Assembly (NCBI RefSeq): GCF_018812025.1
Contig: NC_063063.1
Location: 5,250,442-5,314,441, forward strand
From: Megalobrama amblycephala
Taxonomy: Eukaryota; Chordata; Actinopteri; Cypriniformes; Xenocyprididae
DNA: 64,000 nt
Direction of reading: 5' to 3'
Position numbers and translations under genes: made by a program. Position 1 is the first letter of the stretch. Each line of letters opens with the position of its first letter. The notes below the pieces were generated by a model. The model was not told the origin of the DNA and searched no databases. It saw only the letters and a list, made by a program, of their open reading frames with translations. Positions 43,013 to 57,000 of this stretch are shown here, in pieces.

Positions 43013-44050
43013 TTTGATTATTGTTGTTGCCTCTACTAATTATGTGTCTGATTTTTAATTTCCAACATATTTTGGGTTATTTTTAATTCAGTAATTTTTA
43101 AACAATAGTTGGATTAAATAAAACTGCCCAGCGTGTTGGGCAAACATTTAACCCAACCGCTGGGTTTGTCCAAAGGATTAGTCCACTTTTAAATAAACTT
43201 TTCCTGAAAATGTACTCACCCACATGTCATCCAAGATATCCATGACTTTCTATCTTCAGTCGAAAAGAAATTAAAGTTTTTGATCAAAACATTCCAGGAT
43301 TATTCTCCTTATAGTAGACTTCAATGGGCACCAAACAGTTGAAGGTCATAATTAGTTTCACTGCAGCTTCAAATTGTTCAACACGATCCCAGATGAGAAA
43401 TAAGGCTGTTATCTAGTGAAACCATCACTAATTTTCTGAAATAAATTGAAAATTATATAAGTTTTAACCTTAAATGCTCATCTTGAACTAGCTCTCTTCT
43501 TCTTCTTCTCCTCTATTAGAATTTCTTGTAAGTGTATTACTGCTCTCCACAGGCCAAAGTTTGAACTAATTGTTATATACTATTGAACTAGCATATTGCA
43601 AACTTTGACCTGTGGAGGGCAGTAATACGCTTAGCAGCGTCTACACTGCCGGAATTCTAATAGAGGAGAAGAAGAAGAAGAAGAGAGCTAGTTCAAGATG
43701 AGCATTTAAGGTTAAAACTTGTATAATTTTCAATTTATTTCAGAAAATAAGCAATGGTTTCACTAGATAAGACCCTTATTTCCATCTGGGATCGTGTTGA
43801 ACAATTTGAAGCTGCAGTGAAACTAATTATGACCTTCAACTGTTTGGTGCCCATTGAAGTCCACTATAAGGAGAATAATCCTGGAATGTTTTGATCAAAA
43901 ACTTTAATTTCTTTTCGACTGAAGAAAGAAAGACATGGACATCTTGGATGACATGGGGGTGAGTAAATTATCAGGAAAAGTTTATTTAAAAGTAAACTAA
44001 TCCTTTAACCCAACTTGGGTTGTTTTTAACTCAACATTTTTTAGAGTGTA
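43013..44050. repeat. Partial tgttgggtt-family element interrupted by a foldback element
   Basis: The right half of the family seen at 47552-48026, ending caacattttttagagtgta. A complete foldback element (43172-44008) has inserted within it. The foldback has ends caaaggattagtccac and actaatcctttaa and arms containing inverted catgtcatccaaga. Confidence 0.8.
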
Positions 44051-44793
44051 AAAATAAGTAAATACTGAGGATACCTATAAAAATGGTAACACTTTACAAT
44101 AAGGTTCCATTTGGTTCCATTCATAGAGTTAACATGAACACTGAAAAATACATCTAAAGCATTTAAATAAACTTAAATAATGTTAATTATTAAAAGTTTT
44201 ATATCTTCAGAATATTTAATGGAACTGAGCAAATGTGAAACTAACAATGAATGCCAGTGTGATCATTTGTTCTTAGACGAAATCAGTTCATATTAAGAAT
44301 TTTGATTGAGACTTTGGGATCTTAAGAAACCTCTACATACTTAGAGACACTGTTAAGAAGTTTACTGAAAAGCATGCAAAATTATAGGGTCTGAGAATCT
44401 CATTGCTGTCTTGGAAAAACCACTTAGATGTTAAAAAATGATTTTTCTTTCTATCAGAACCGGTTGTCCAGTAGAAGTTAGGAGAGACAGGTAGAGTGAG
44501 AGCCTGGGAGAGGGGAGGAAGGGGAAAGGAGAAAGTAGGAGGGACAGAAGGAGAGAATGCGAGGAACTGTGTGTATCCTCCAAGAGAGAGGGTGGGTTGG
44601 GTTAAACTGGCACTTAAAAGAGCCGACTGTGATTGTTCTGTGCCTGATTAACAGGGGGAAGGGGGAGAGAAGGACAGAGATAGGAAACATCCACTTGACG
44701 GGAGCATCCAGCAGTGAGCGTGTGAAGACGGCTCCTCCGGGAACTTTGATTCCTGCACTTTTCCCATTCCTCACGTCGCAGCTGTAGTCCATT
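44051..44793 (+). promoter_or_regulatory. ace promoter and 5' UTR region
   Basis: Immediately upstream of the ace start. Bases 44480-44720 are purine-rich (gggagaggggaggaagggga), unlike the surroundings. No convincing TATA box; cacttaaaag at about 44610 is the nearest AT-rich motif. A fragment of the 41094 family lies at 44085. Assigned by position. Confidence 0.45.
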
Positions 44794-45003
44794 ATGCACC
44801 GGGCAGTGGTGCTGCTGACTCTCATCAGCACGAGCGCAGCTCTGAAACCCGAGTGGATGCCGGGGGATTATCCTATGACAGAGGCAGGGGCTGAGAGCTT
44901 CGTGAGCGACTACAACTCAACCGCCGAGGAGGTCTTTTACTTCAGCACAGAGGCCAGCTGGAACTACAACACCAACCTGACTGAACACAATTCCCAACTG
45001 CAG
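44794..45003 (+). CDS. ace: ace exon 1
   Basis: 70 codons from ATG at 44794 to SQLQ, donor GTAAAAG at 45004. Signal peptide of about 16 residues, then [18 protein letters not shown], matching the family's EAGAQLFAQSYNSSAEQV. Confidence 0.95.
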
Positions 45004-48000
45004 GTAAAAGTCAATGTGTTTTACAGACATCCAGTAAAATTGCTTCCAGTCTGACAGGGTACAGCTGCCAGGGTGCAACTTGATGTAATGTAATTCACGA
45101 CTGCCTGTTTTGCATATGGGACTGATAAATCAGCCATTTCAACGGCTCTTTGGACCGCCAAGTAATAATTAAACAACTCATGAGAGAGCATTATACATTT
45201 TATGTCTTCCAGTGGTTTTTATATTCATATTTATAGTTTTATAGGACTCTTGTAAAGCTTCACTAAAGGGAAGGACCATGGACCTGTGAGATTACTGAGT
45301 AACATTCTGTGTAACAGTTGAGTTAAATGACATGACTAATCATTACAATACTCCCACCAGTCCTCATTTTTCCCACTCTTTCAGAGCTTAGGAATTAGCA
45401 ACTTTCTCTCAGAAAAAAATTGCATTAAGTAAGAGAATATAGTTGAATTAAAATGAATGTTGGTTAGCATAGCTCAAAACATTTTTTTTTTTTTTTTAAG
45501 AATTTGATGAGAAACATTTGAGTTGGTGTTGAGATCTCTGACATCTGATTGAAGAGCAAGAGATTTCTATAAATAAACAGGCAATAACTGGGGCGGTTTC
45601 TCAAAAGAAGAATCTGAGAAGACTTACACAAAAGTCTCCATTTGCTCTCTGTTCAATATCAACGCTGTCAAGGAGAAGCAATTGAGATGCTAAAACCCCA
45701 TTTGGGATTTTCTTCCCTGTGGGATGTTAAGTGTTGCGCATTCCATAGTGTAAAAGTCCCACTCATGTTATGCAATTGCTAACAGATCATATTTCAGATT
45801 TATGATATTCCGATGAGCCAATAATAATTTTATGGACGTTGTAATGGCATATAACCAATAAACTGTTCATTTGAAGAAAATAAAATGAAAAGAATCAACT
45901 GTAAATTCTACACTCTAAAAAATGCTGGGTTAATAACAACTCAAGTTGGGTTGGAAATGGACAAACCCCAGTGATTGGGTTGTTTTAACCCAGCAGTTGG
46001 GTTAAATGTTTGCCCAACATGCTGGGAAGTTTTATTTAACCCTATTGTTAAAGGTGCCCTAGAATTGAAAATTGAATTTACCTCGGCATAGTTGAATAGC
46101 AAGAGTTCAGTACATGGAAATGACATACAGTGAGTCTCAAACTCCATTGTTTCCTCCTTCTTATGTAAATTTCATTTGTTTAAAAGACCTCCGAAGAACA
46201 GGCGAATCTCAACATAACACCGACTGTTATGTAACAGTCGGGATCATTAATATGTACGCCCCCAATATTTGCATATGCCAGCCCATGTTCAATGCATTAC
46301 ACAAGGGCAGCCAGTATTAACGTCTGGATCTGTGCACAGCCGAATCATCAGACTAGGTAAGCAAGCAAAGACAATAGCGAAAAATGGCAGATAAGCAATA
46401 ATAACTGATCCATGATAACATGATATTTTTAGTGATATTTGTAAATTGTCTTTCTACATGTTTTGTTAGCATGTTGCTAATGTACTGTTAAATGTGGTTA
46501 AAGTTACCATCGTTTATTACTGTATTCACGGAGCCGTCGCTATTTTCATTTTTAAACACTTGCAGTCTGTATAATGCACAAACACATCTTCATTCTTTAT
46601 AAATCTCTCCAACAGTGTAGCATTAGCCCGTTAGCCACAGAGCATATAGCCTCAAACTCATTCAGAATCAAATGTAAACATCCAAATAAATACTATACTC
46701 ACATGATCCGACGCATGCATGCAGCACGCATGACAAACATTTAGTAAAGATCCATTTGAGGGTTATATTAGCTGTGTGAACTTTTATGTTTATGCACTGT
46801 TTTATAGTCGCGAGCTCGGGGGCGGGGAGCGTGAGGCTTTTAAAGGGGCCTGCAGCACTGAATCGGTGCATATTTAATGATGCCCCAAAATATGCAGTTA
46901 AAAAAATGAATTTAAAAAAATCTTTTAATTTTGAGCTGAAACTTCACAGACACATTCAGGGGACACCTTAGACTTATATTACATCTTGTGAAAAAACATT
47001 CTAGGGCACCTTTAAAAATTGTTAAAAACTATTGTTTAAAAATTACTTTATGGCTTAAAATGAACCCAAAATAGATTATTTTAAAAATCAATTACTAATT
47101 ACTAGAGGCAACAATAATAATCAAAAGGTGAACATTTATTAATAAGTAATTTCATAAATAATTAAGTCTAATGAATAATAATTAAACAATATTAATAAAT
47201 GATAATTTATTAAACATATTAATAAATGCTAATGTCCATCATATTTTGGGTTCATTTTAAGCAAGCAATACAGAATTTTTTAATTACTGGTTGGGCAAAT
47301 ATTTAACCCAACTGCTGGGTTAAAAGAACCCAATCGCTGAGTTTGTCCATTTCCAACCCAACTTGGGTTGTTTATAACCCGGCATTTTTTAGAGTGTACA
47401 TTTAATAACCTTGGTCATCATCTAAAACTTGCTAAAAGTTTGTTTTTAATAGCTCTAATACATTTAAAACACTGCCATATACAATCTTAGGCATATCTCA
47501 AAATTAGTATCCATTTTTCATACCGTATTCTAATGTTGTTAAATTCACTTCTACACTCTAAAAAATGTTGGGTTAAAAACCAAAAGCATGGGTTGACAAT
47601 GGACAAACCCAGCAAATGGGTTGTTTTAACCCAGTGGTTGGGTTAAATGTTTGCCCAACCTGCTGGGTAGTTTTATTTAACTCAACTATTGTTTAAAAAT
47701 TACTGTATCGCTTACTTAAAATGAACCGAAAATACGTTGGAAATTAACATTTATTAATATGTCTAATAAATAAACATTTATTATTAAGTTTAATGAATAA
47801 TAATTAAACATTTTCTCCTTTCTGATTATTATTGTAGCCTCTAGTAATATTGTGTCTGATTTTTAATTTTGGGTTCATTTTAAGCCAGCCATATAGTAAT
47901 TTTTAGTCAATAGTTGGGTTAAATAAAACTGCCTAGTGTGTTGGACAAACATTTAACCCAACCGCTGGGTTAAATGTTCCATATTTAACACAACTTGGGT

Positions 48001-51000
48001 TGTTTTTAACCCAGCATTTTAGTGTAAAAATAAGGTAAATATTGACAATACCAGATAAAAATGGTAACACTTTACAATAAGGTTTCATTTGGTTCCTAAA
48101 GCATTTAGTAAACTTAAATAATGCTTTATCAAAATTATCAAAAGTTGTATCTCTCAAGATTATTTACTGGAACTGAGCTAAAGTGAACTACCAATGAATG
48201 CCAGTGTGATCAATGCAGAGGCGAGGTGGTCAGCATTGCTCTTCCCACACATACACACGCCTCTTTCAGACAGCTGTCTCAACACTATTTCACAGCTGTC
48301 TCAACACTCGCTCACAGTTTTTCAAATGGATGCTGGCACCGCACTCGCTGCTAAACATCTGAATGAAACCTCAACAAAAAAGGCCGCAAAACAAGTTGAC
48401 AGAAAGCTGGGCAGAACCTGAGCAATGCCTGGTGTGATGTCTATTATTTCAAACACATCAAACGAGGTGATCAAAGAGCCTCCGTTTCGGGCACCTCTAT
48501 TGGAGGTGGCAGGCCAGGTTGTTGCTGTGAGCGAGGCTCACTCTGACTGCGTATGAAGATAAAGCAGCATTGTATGAAAGCAACACACCCGCTGCACTCG
48601 TTCCACAGAGAGCTTGGTCACAGTACACCCGGTCATGGTTGCTGGAGCAGATATTTTTGGTTTCGCAGTCATCATGACTGCAGGCATCTTGGTGCTGTGT
48701 ATTCAACAGATGCATGATGGAGGTTATGCTAATGTAGCATATGCTGATGTTGAGGACTGCAGCGATTTATAGAGCACAGGAAAAGCAGCTTATGTGTGCA
48801 AATGCCATTTTAGAGGAGAAAGTTGGAATTTCCAACTTCCAAGCAGCTTGTAGAGGTGCAACAGTGTGTCACTTGAACTGGAAACTCATGCTGAAAGCCA
48901 CAACTCCAAATAGACTGTGATGCAGTGCATGACATCATGCAAATATGGCGGCACCCAAGATGATAGTGATAAAGAATAGTTTTAAGCAAATAAAATGCAT
49001 GAGTCAAAACTCCTCTATTACATTATTATGATAAAACCTTGTTTTTTGGCTGATTTAGGTGCGTAAACATTTCAAATGACATTTTCTTTTGATAATTTTA
49101 CAAATACTTAAAGGAAGTGGCAACTCTTCTATCACCCAAAAATGAAATTTCTCATTCTTTTTTTTTTCGTTTTTATGCACAAAAAGTATTCTCGTCACTT
49201 CACAACATTAAGGTTGAACCACTGTAGTCACGTTGACTATTTTAATGATGTCTTTACTACTTTTCTGGACCTTGAATGTGTAATTTCATTGCTTTTTATG
49301 GGAGATTAAAAAAAACTCTTGGATTTCATTAAAAATATCTTAATTTGTGTTCTGAAGATGAACAAAGGTCTTGCGGGTTTGGAACGACATGAGGGTGAGA
49401 ACTTATTGACAGAAATTTCATTTTAGGGTGAACTAACCTTTTAACCTTTTAAACCTTTTAATGGTCCCCAGATTATTTTGTTGTATGAATATCTGAACAT
49501 GTAAAATATTAAAACAAAGAACAGAGCCTCTGCTTTTAAACAAACATTTTTTATTTTTTAATCTAACTTCATGCATTCTTTTTTTAATCAACACTTGAAT
49601 GTGGGTAAAGTTTTGTAAAAAACGCAACATTTTGGGCAAAAAGCTGAGAAAAATCACGTTTTTGGCAAAGACTATGTCAGTTTAATATTTGATGATCATG
49701 TTATTTTATATGTGCATAAGCAATGGTTCTGCTTCTTCACCTATGTTTTGATCAGAAGATTCTGTACTCTTTCAGAAGATGCATAACAGCAGCCCCTACT
49801 GTATAAGAGTGAAAACATGGATTGCCTGAAAATTCCATCAATGGTGGGGAAAGAGTTAAAGGGTTAGTTCACCCAAAAATGAAAATTCTGTCATTTATTA
49901 CTTACTCTCATGCCGTTCCACACCCGTAAGACCTTCGTTCATCTTCGGAGCACAAATTAAGATATTTTAGTTGAAATCCGATGGCTCCGTGAGGCCTTCA
50001 TAGTGAGCAATGACATTTCCTCTCTCAAGATCCATAAAGGTACTAAAAACATATTTAAATCAGTTCATGTGAGTACAGTGGTTCAATATTAATATTATAA
50101 AGCGACGAGAATATTTTTGGAGCGCCAAAAAAACAAAATAACGACTTATTTAGTGATGTCCGATTTCAAAACACTGCTTCAGGAAGCATCGGAGCACAAA
50201 TGAATCAGTGTATCAAATCAGCTGTTCGGAGCGCCAAAGTCACGTGATTTCAGCCGTTTGCAGTTTGACACGCGATCCGAATCATGATTCGATACACTGA
50301 TTCATTTGTGCTCCGATGCTTCCTGAAGCAGTGTTTTGAAATCGGCCATCACTAAATAAGTCGTTATTTTGTTTTTTTTGGCGCACCAAAAATATTCTCG
50401 TCGCTTTATAATATTAATATTGAACCACTGTACTCACATGAACCGATTTAAATAAGATTTTAGTACATTAATGGATCTTGAGAGAGGAAATGTAATTGCT
50501 CCCTATGAAGGCCTCACGGAGCCATCGGATTTCAACTAAAATATCTTAATTTGTGTTCCGAAGATTAACGAAGGACTTACGGGTGTGGAACGGCATGAGG
50601 GTGAGTAATAAATGACAGAATTTTCATTTTTGGGTGAACTAACCCTTCAATATAAAGCAATATGCAGTTTGTACATTATTAATTTCTCTTAGCTTGTCCT
50701 CGACCTAGCCACAGGCACAATGGTAATCCCAAAACTGCAAAATAACATTAAACACTAATATATCACCTCCTATATTAATCTTGTTCAAAAACACACAAAA
50801 TAATAATAATAGTTAAACATTTATGCTCCTTAGTCTATATTAAAGAATGCTGGGAAAAGCAGATTTCCCTCTATTTGCATGTGACTGAAATTTAACAAAA
50901 ATCTTAAAGGGTTAGTTCACCCAAAAATGAAAACTCTTTTATCATTATTTACTCACCCTCATGTCATTCCACACCTGTAAGACTTTCGTTCATCTTCAGA

Positions 51001-54000
51001 ACACAAATGAATATCTTTTTGATGAAATCTGAGAGCTTTCTGTCCCTCCATAGACAGGTATGCAACTGACACTTTGACACTTCAAAAACTTCATAAAGAG
51101 ATCGTAACACTAATCCATATTAATTGAGTGGTTTAGTACAAATTTTCTGAAGAGAAAAAAAACGCAGCATGTTTGAGCTTCCGCAAGAAGTTTGTTCTCG
51201 CACATCAAGCAGGTTCGGTTGAGCTTCTGTTTATGTTCACTGATCAATGTTTATATGTGATTAAAAGATAAATTCAATATGTTCATCATATAAAGTGATC
51301 ATGTCTCTTCAGATAATTGGGATTAAACCATTCAATTCATTTGGATTAGTTTTACAATCTCTTTATGAATTTTTTGAAGCGTCAAAGTGGTAGTTGTGTA
51401 GCTGTCAACTGACGGACAGAAATCTCTCAGATTTCATCAAAAATATCTTAATTTGTGTTCCAAAGATGAACGAAAGTTTAATGTTTGGGTGAAGTAATAG
51501 TTTGGGTGAACTATCCCTTTAAGTATAGCTTAAACATATAATTTGTAAGTCAACCTGCTCATTTCTTTTTGTGAAATAAATTAACTGTTGAATTTTTAGG
51601 CATTTATTTTGGTAATCTACCACAATCGATCACTATTCAGAGATTTTATTAAGGTTGTAAAGTACTTATTTTTGTGATATTTACTGAATTATTTTTTAAA
51701 ATGTGCAACAGTAGAACCACATTTAAAATGGCCTAAATCAGATGCCAAATATCTGATTTGTGCCAGATGTCTATGAAAAAAAAAAAACCCTGAATTGTTT
51801 ATGTAAATGTGTCCCTTGAGTCGGCATTTTTCATGCAGCCAAGTCCACAATCCCCTTTACTGCCACGCCACTCCCATACATTAGAAGCACTCGCTCTCTC
51901 CGCTCGCTTTCTGTGGCATAGTGGCCATGTGTAGCCCATAATTTCACTTCTGTATTGAGTGAGGGCAGTCAGTGCATCAGATCAAACAGAATCAGTCTTT
52001 TAATTAGCCTCTAAAAATAAAGCTCTCAGAAAGCGCACACGCAGGCATCTTTAAAAAGTGTTTGGATCCTTCAAGGACACAATGAGGTGGAAAACGAGTA
52101 CAATCTGCTCTGAAAACTCACATTCCATACCCATCAAACATCTGCCAAGATTAGAGAGAGTGTTTCAGGAAAGTGTTTAGGGAGGTTTGCATGGATGATT
52201 CAGAGCCAAGTGCCACATGCTTGAGCTCTAAAGCTCATCACCCTTTTGATGGTATCAGTCACAAGTTATTATTTTACTGTTTTATGTCAAGCCTTGAACT
52301 ATTTCGCCCTATTACGACTTATCGCTTTCTTGCATAAACATGACAGAACAAATGGGACCTTGGAAGAAGAGGTGGAAAAACAAGAAGCTAGCTGTCTTTA
52401 TCTCTGTGGAAAACAGAGTGTGAACAAGCAAGTGAAGGATGAGAGATAATAGAGATAAATGCACATGTCATCAGCTTGTTAATCAGTGATGGAGGAAAAA
52501 AAAACTGTGGAAGGGAGCTCATCTCCACTCGGGTCAGCAAAGGCATCACCCCGTGAACTAATGAGTGCAGCCGCTGTGACAGGGCCAATGCGCCCTGCGG
52601 TTATCATAACAGAGAAGGGATGCTGGGGTCAAACGGTCCACAGCAGGACACGGTAAAACATCAAAAAAGCATGACGCACCCAAGACCAGGAAACAATAAA
52701 CCTTTAAGAAGAATGTACACTAAAAATGTTAGGAATTTGAACAGAAAGTGAATGTAAAAATTCGAATTAATTCCTGTTAATTTGTTAATTATAAGTTAAC
52801 TTAGTATATTCAAATAGTATTTGCTATAAAATCATTATTTGGCACTGAAAAAGTCTTATATTTTACAGCAAAAGAATAAATTAAATTCAATAATACAATG
52901 TATGTACTTTATAAGTGCAGCAAAACATTTTTACAAATATGTTTTTTTTTGCAGGTAAAGTTTCAGGTCAAACTTTTTGTGATGATGCATCATATCTTAT
53001 TCTATTCTATTCTATTCAAATAGTTGTTTATCACTTATGTTATGTTATTTAGTTAATGTATACTGGATTATTTCAGTACACACACATCACTAAAAGAAAT
53101 GAGAACTCGCAGTTCAGCAACTGAATCAGATCTTGATTCAGTAACAGGCAGGACACTGAGTTCATTCAGTGGATTCATCAGACTCATTCAAACCAGTAAC
53201 TCATGAGTTTGTGAGTCATTTGAATCATTTGTAAGTGAACTAGTGGTTCAACGGATCCCAAAACTCACGGTTCAGATCGTATTACGTTTTTTGAGTCATG
53301 GAGTGGACTCATTTTTTGAATCAGCAAAGAAAAAAATATTTTTGGGGTGGGGGTAACTTTGCTTTCCATTTAATACTTAAAAGCCCACATACTCTGATAC
53401 CACAGCAAAAACTACCAGCCTAACTAATAAAGTTAGTAATGCCTTTAAACATTATTAAAGGCAAGTGAACAATCAGTAAGAACAAATACACAAATTACAA
53501 ACATATGCACAATATATACTAACAAAGGTACAAATAAAGTCAGGTTTAACTGTAGTAATCATTAATAATTAAATGTAAAACAACACTATGTCCACTGTAT
53601 ACATTTAATATAGATTAATCTTTGTTAAAGCTGTGTTTTGTAGTTTGATTAACATTCATGACATATAGACAACAGCAAGTTTTATAGGCTGCTGTCACTT
53701 TAAAGGGTTAGTTCACCCAAAAATGAAAATAATGTCATTTATTTTGCACGCTATCTGAAACGCGCCTCTCTCTGTGCGTGTTTTTGGGTTGCTACAAAAA
53801 CCATAGTTTAACTATGGTTTTGTTGTGGATATACAAATGGTAGTTAATATGTTAAAAAAAACATAGTTTTACTATGACAAAACCATGGTTAATTTTTGGA
53901 ACCATGGGTCCTGGGCTGTACGGATCAAGGATCAACAATGATCTGTTTAACCGCTAATGTGAATTGACTAACTGGTATGCCTGTTCTTGCACGCTATAGC

Positions 54001-57000
54001 TCATGAGAACAATTCAGTTGACTAATTTTGCAGTACACTGTCTTTTTTTATCTCATCACATTCAATTTGGATGCAAAATCACATTTTGAAAAGCTATGCA
54101 TGAAACATTATTTTTGAAAAGACTGTGCACTTTCAATACATGTTTGTTTCTTAGTCATGGTTCATGGAAAGTCCACTTGTAATGAACTTCAGTAAGCTGA
54201 GCTCCACTAAAGCATTGAAAAATATTTAATGATTATTTGTCTTACAGGGATTGCTGAATTGCTGTCATCATTTGCCCACCTTCATGTTTGTTCTAAAACT
54301 TTGAACAATTTAATTAATTTAGTCTTTTGTAATTGAATTCATTTAGTCTATATGGAAGTCAGTGGTTACTAAAAGTGTTTGGTTACAAACATTCTTCAGA
54401 ATATCTTCTTTTGTGTTCCAAAGAAGAAAGCAGTGGATAAAGGTTTAGAAGCACATGAAGATTTTTGGATGAACTATCCCTTTTAGTAACATGTAAATCA
54501 TTGGTAAAGCTTAGAAATCCTGTTGAGAAGCTCAATGCTTGGACAAACATCCAACTTTAGCTTTATATCCTCTCCTCACCCCGCAGCCTACTTTAGTATC
54601 TTAGAATGCACACAGTGGTGGCGAAGCCATTGTCACAGACAAGCTAGCAGGTGCTTTATACCTCAGCCTGAATTGTTTCAGGTGCTTCCACAAAAGAAAT
54701 GAGTTCCTGTCAGGATTCAAAGGATAAATTGATGGATGATGCTAACTCAGCCACCCCATTTCTATCTCTTGTTGCTGCAAAAGCAATCCAAGCTCTTATT
54801 GAAAACATTACAAGACAGAAAGAAACTCAAGACTGTTCTAGGATTGAGCAAGAGCCAGAAATGATTATTAACAGAGACTGCACCGAGAGAACAGAAAATC
54901 ATGGGGAGGGAATGAGATATGGGAACATGACACAATTCTCCCACAAGAGCATCACGTTACTATTACAAGACTATTATTTACTGAAATATACAGAATGAAT
55001 AAACAAATTGCATTCGCTCTGTAATCTTTCTTGATTTGCTTACTTGATTTTATCTATCAGGACTGATTATCATTCACAAACTCTTATGAGCCGGTTCTGC
55101 TTAGTGAAACAGAAACGTACTGTGCGACTAGGGTAGTCAGATTCCCAAATAAATTACTTTTATGAGCCTCTTCATTTAATCAAGTAGTTTGAAACAACTA
55201 CCAGTTTAAATCAGTCTGACATCCTTCACTGAAACAAATCGATTATAGAATTGGTTATTGAATCAACTTCTGTTGACTCACTTAACTGAAAGGCAAGTTT
55301 ACGTTAGTAATAAAGATTTTCTAACTGATAAATACAGACACACACACACACGTTGGGTTTCCATGTTTTATGGGGACATTTGACATAATGATTTTATACT
55401 GCATATTCTATTCCCTAATCCTAAACCTTTCTGCATTTTTAGATTTTCAAAAACCATCACTTTGTATGATTTATAAGCTGTTTTCCTCATGGGGACCGAA
55501 AAATGTCCCCAACAAGGTAAAAGGATTTCAGATATTGCCATCTTTGTGGGGACATTTTGTAGACTTGTATATGTAAAAGTAAAATTAATATGATCAGTTT
55601 TCATCCATTAAATCATGAAAACCTTAAATGATTTTAAATGAGAAATATTTATTATATTTCTGTGAAAAATAATTGATTTTTAATAAGAGTCGTTCTCATT
55701 AAAAATGATTGGACTCATTTTGCATGGAATAATCAGACTCTCTTCACTTTTCCTGCAGGTGTCTGCGTCTTTGGAGGAGCAGGCATTCACAGAGGCATGG
55801 GGTCAAAAAGCAAAGGCTACATTCTCTGAATCTCTCTTGGACAGCTTCACTAATCCAGACCTGAAGAAAATCATCAACAAGATCAATGTTCTGGGACCCG
55901 CCAATCTCCCAACTGCAGAAAGAGAGAGGGTGAATTGACATACACCACTGAAGCTGTGGAGGAAAGAGCTGTTGATGACGCATCAGGATTTTGTTTTGAT
56001 CGCTCTCTTTGTTTTCTCAGTACAATACCATTCTGAGCCAGATGGACAGCATCTACTCAACTGCAAAGGTGTGTCCGACTCCAGAGGAATGCTGGTCTTT
56101 GGAGCCTGGTGAGAAATGCTCCCAACACTTTGTTGATGTGTGTCAGTAAGGGTCAAAGTGAAGGTGAAAATTCATACACAAAAAGAAATACAAGTGCTTG
56201 CAATGCAGCAAAAGAATTAATGTTTTATATATAAGCTTCAGGCTTGATCAAGTTGAAGATTTGAACAGAGAACATTGTGAAAATGTTAGACAAAGGGCAA
56301 GCAATTTTGACGCTCAATATATAACTAGTTGTTGTTCAGCCTAAACCAAAGTCCCTTTAAGACAATTCATTTCACTCGGCAGCCATCTTTGAAATGCCTC
56401 TCTGGCATGCAAGTGCAGCTCCTATCTCTTTGAATGGGGCTTGCCAAGCTTATTAAATTTGAATATTTGAAATCACCAATGAAACCTGACAACAACCGTC
56501 TCATAAATTTTGATTCTAAACACTCGAATCGTGACAAAAAACTGCATTTTTCAGGCTGGACCAAGCTAATGCACATGTGCAGTCCTAAGTGTGCATCTCA
56601 GAACACTGACTGTTTCTATAGGAACCGGAGCTTCTAACGGCAGGTGCAGTGTCGCAATGACTTTACCCATTGGCGACTGGCTCTTTTATTTAGAAGGCAG
56701 GACTTGTTCCGCCATATTGTGTGTTGCACTTTCTCCCATTCATAGTAAAATGAGTGGACCATCTTTTTGTTTATAAAGTCTTTGGCCTAAACAGCTTGAT
56801 TGCAAGTGCGATATTGCTTTTAACAGTTAACAATATACAAGATGTTAATATTAAGTAACATTCATTTTTGTTCAGCCAACAAAATCTCTAAGCAACACAC
56901 AAGAGTGAATGATTCAATGACTCACACATAAAGACAGCCATTTGTTTTGTTCCTGACAGAATTTTTGGTTTGGTCAGAGCCAAAGCCGCATGGGCAATTG

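Larger units (their letters stand above)
45004..55758 (+). other. ace intron 1 (about 10.8 kb)
   Basis: Filled with the elements listed separately. Unassigned parts: 45004-45908, 48027-49131 (includes a complex stretch at 48480-48720 of unknown origin), 51523-53699 and 54486-55339 show no structure I can name. Around 53080-53340 are repeated tgattcag-type motifs of a common fish repeat. Confidence 0.7.

Noticed and set aside
48480..48720. Possible decayed gene or transposon exon in ace intron 1
   Set aside because: The sequence is complex, but no frame gives a recognisable protein motif and no ends or splice sites could be defined.
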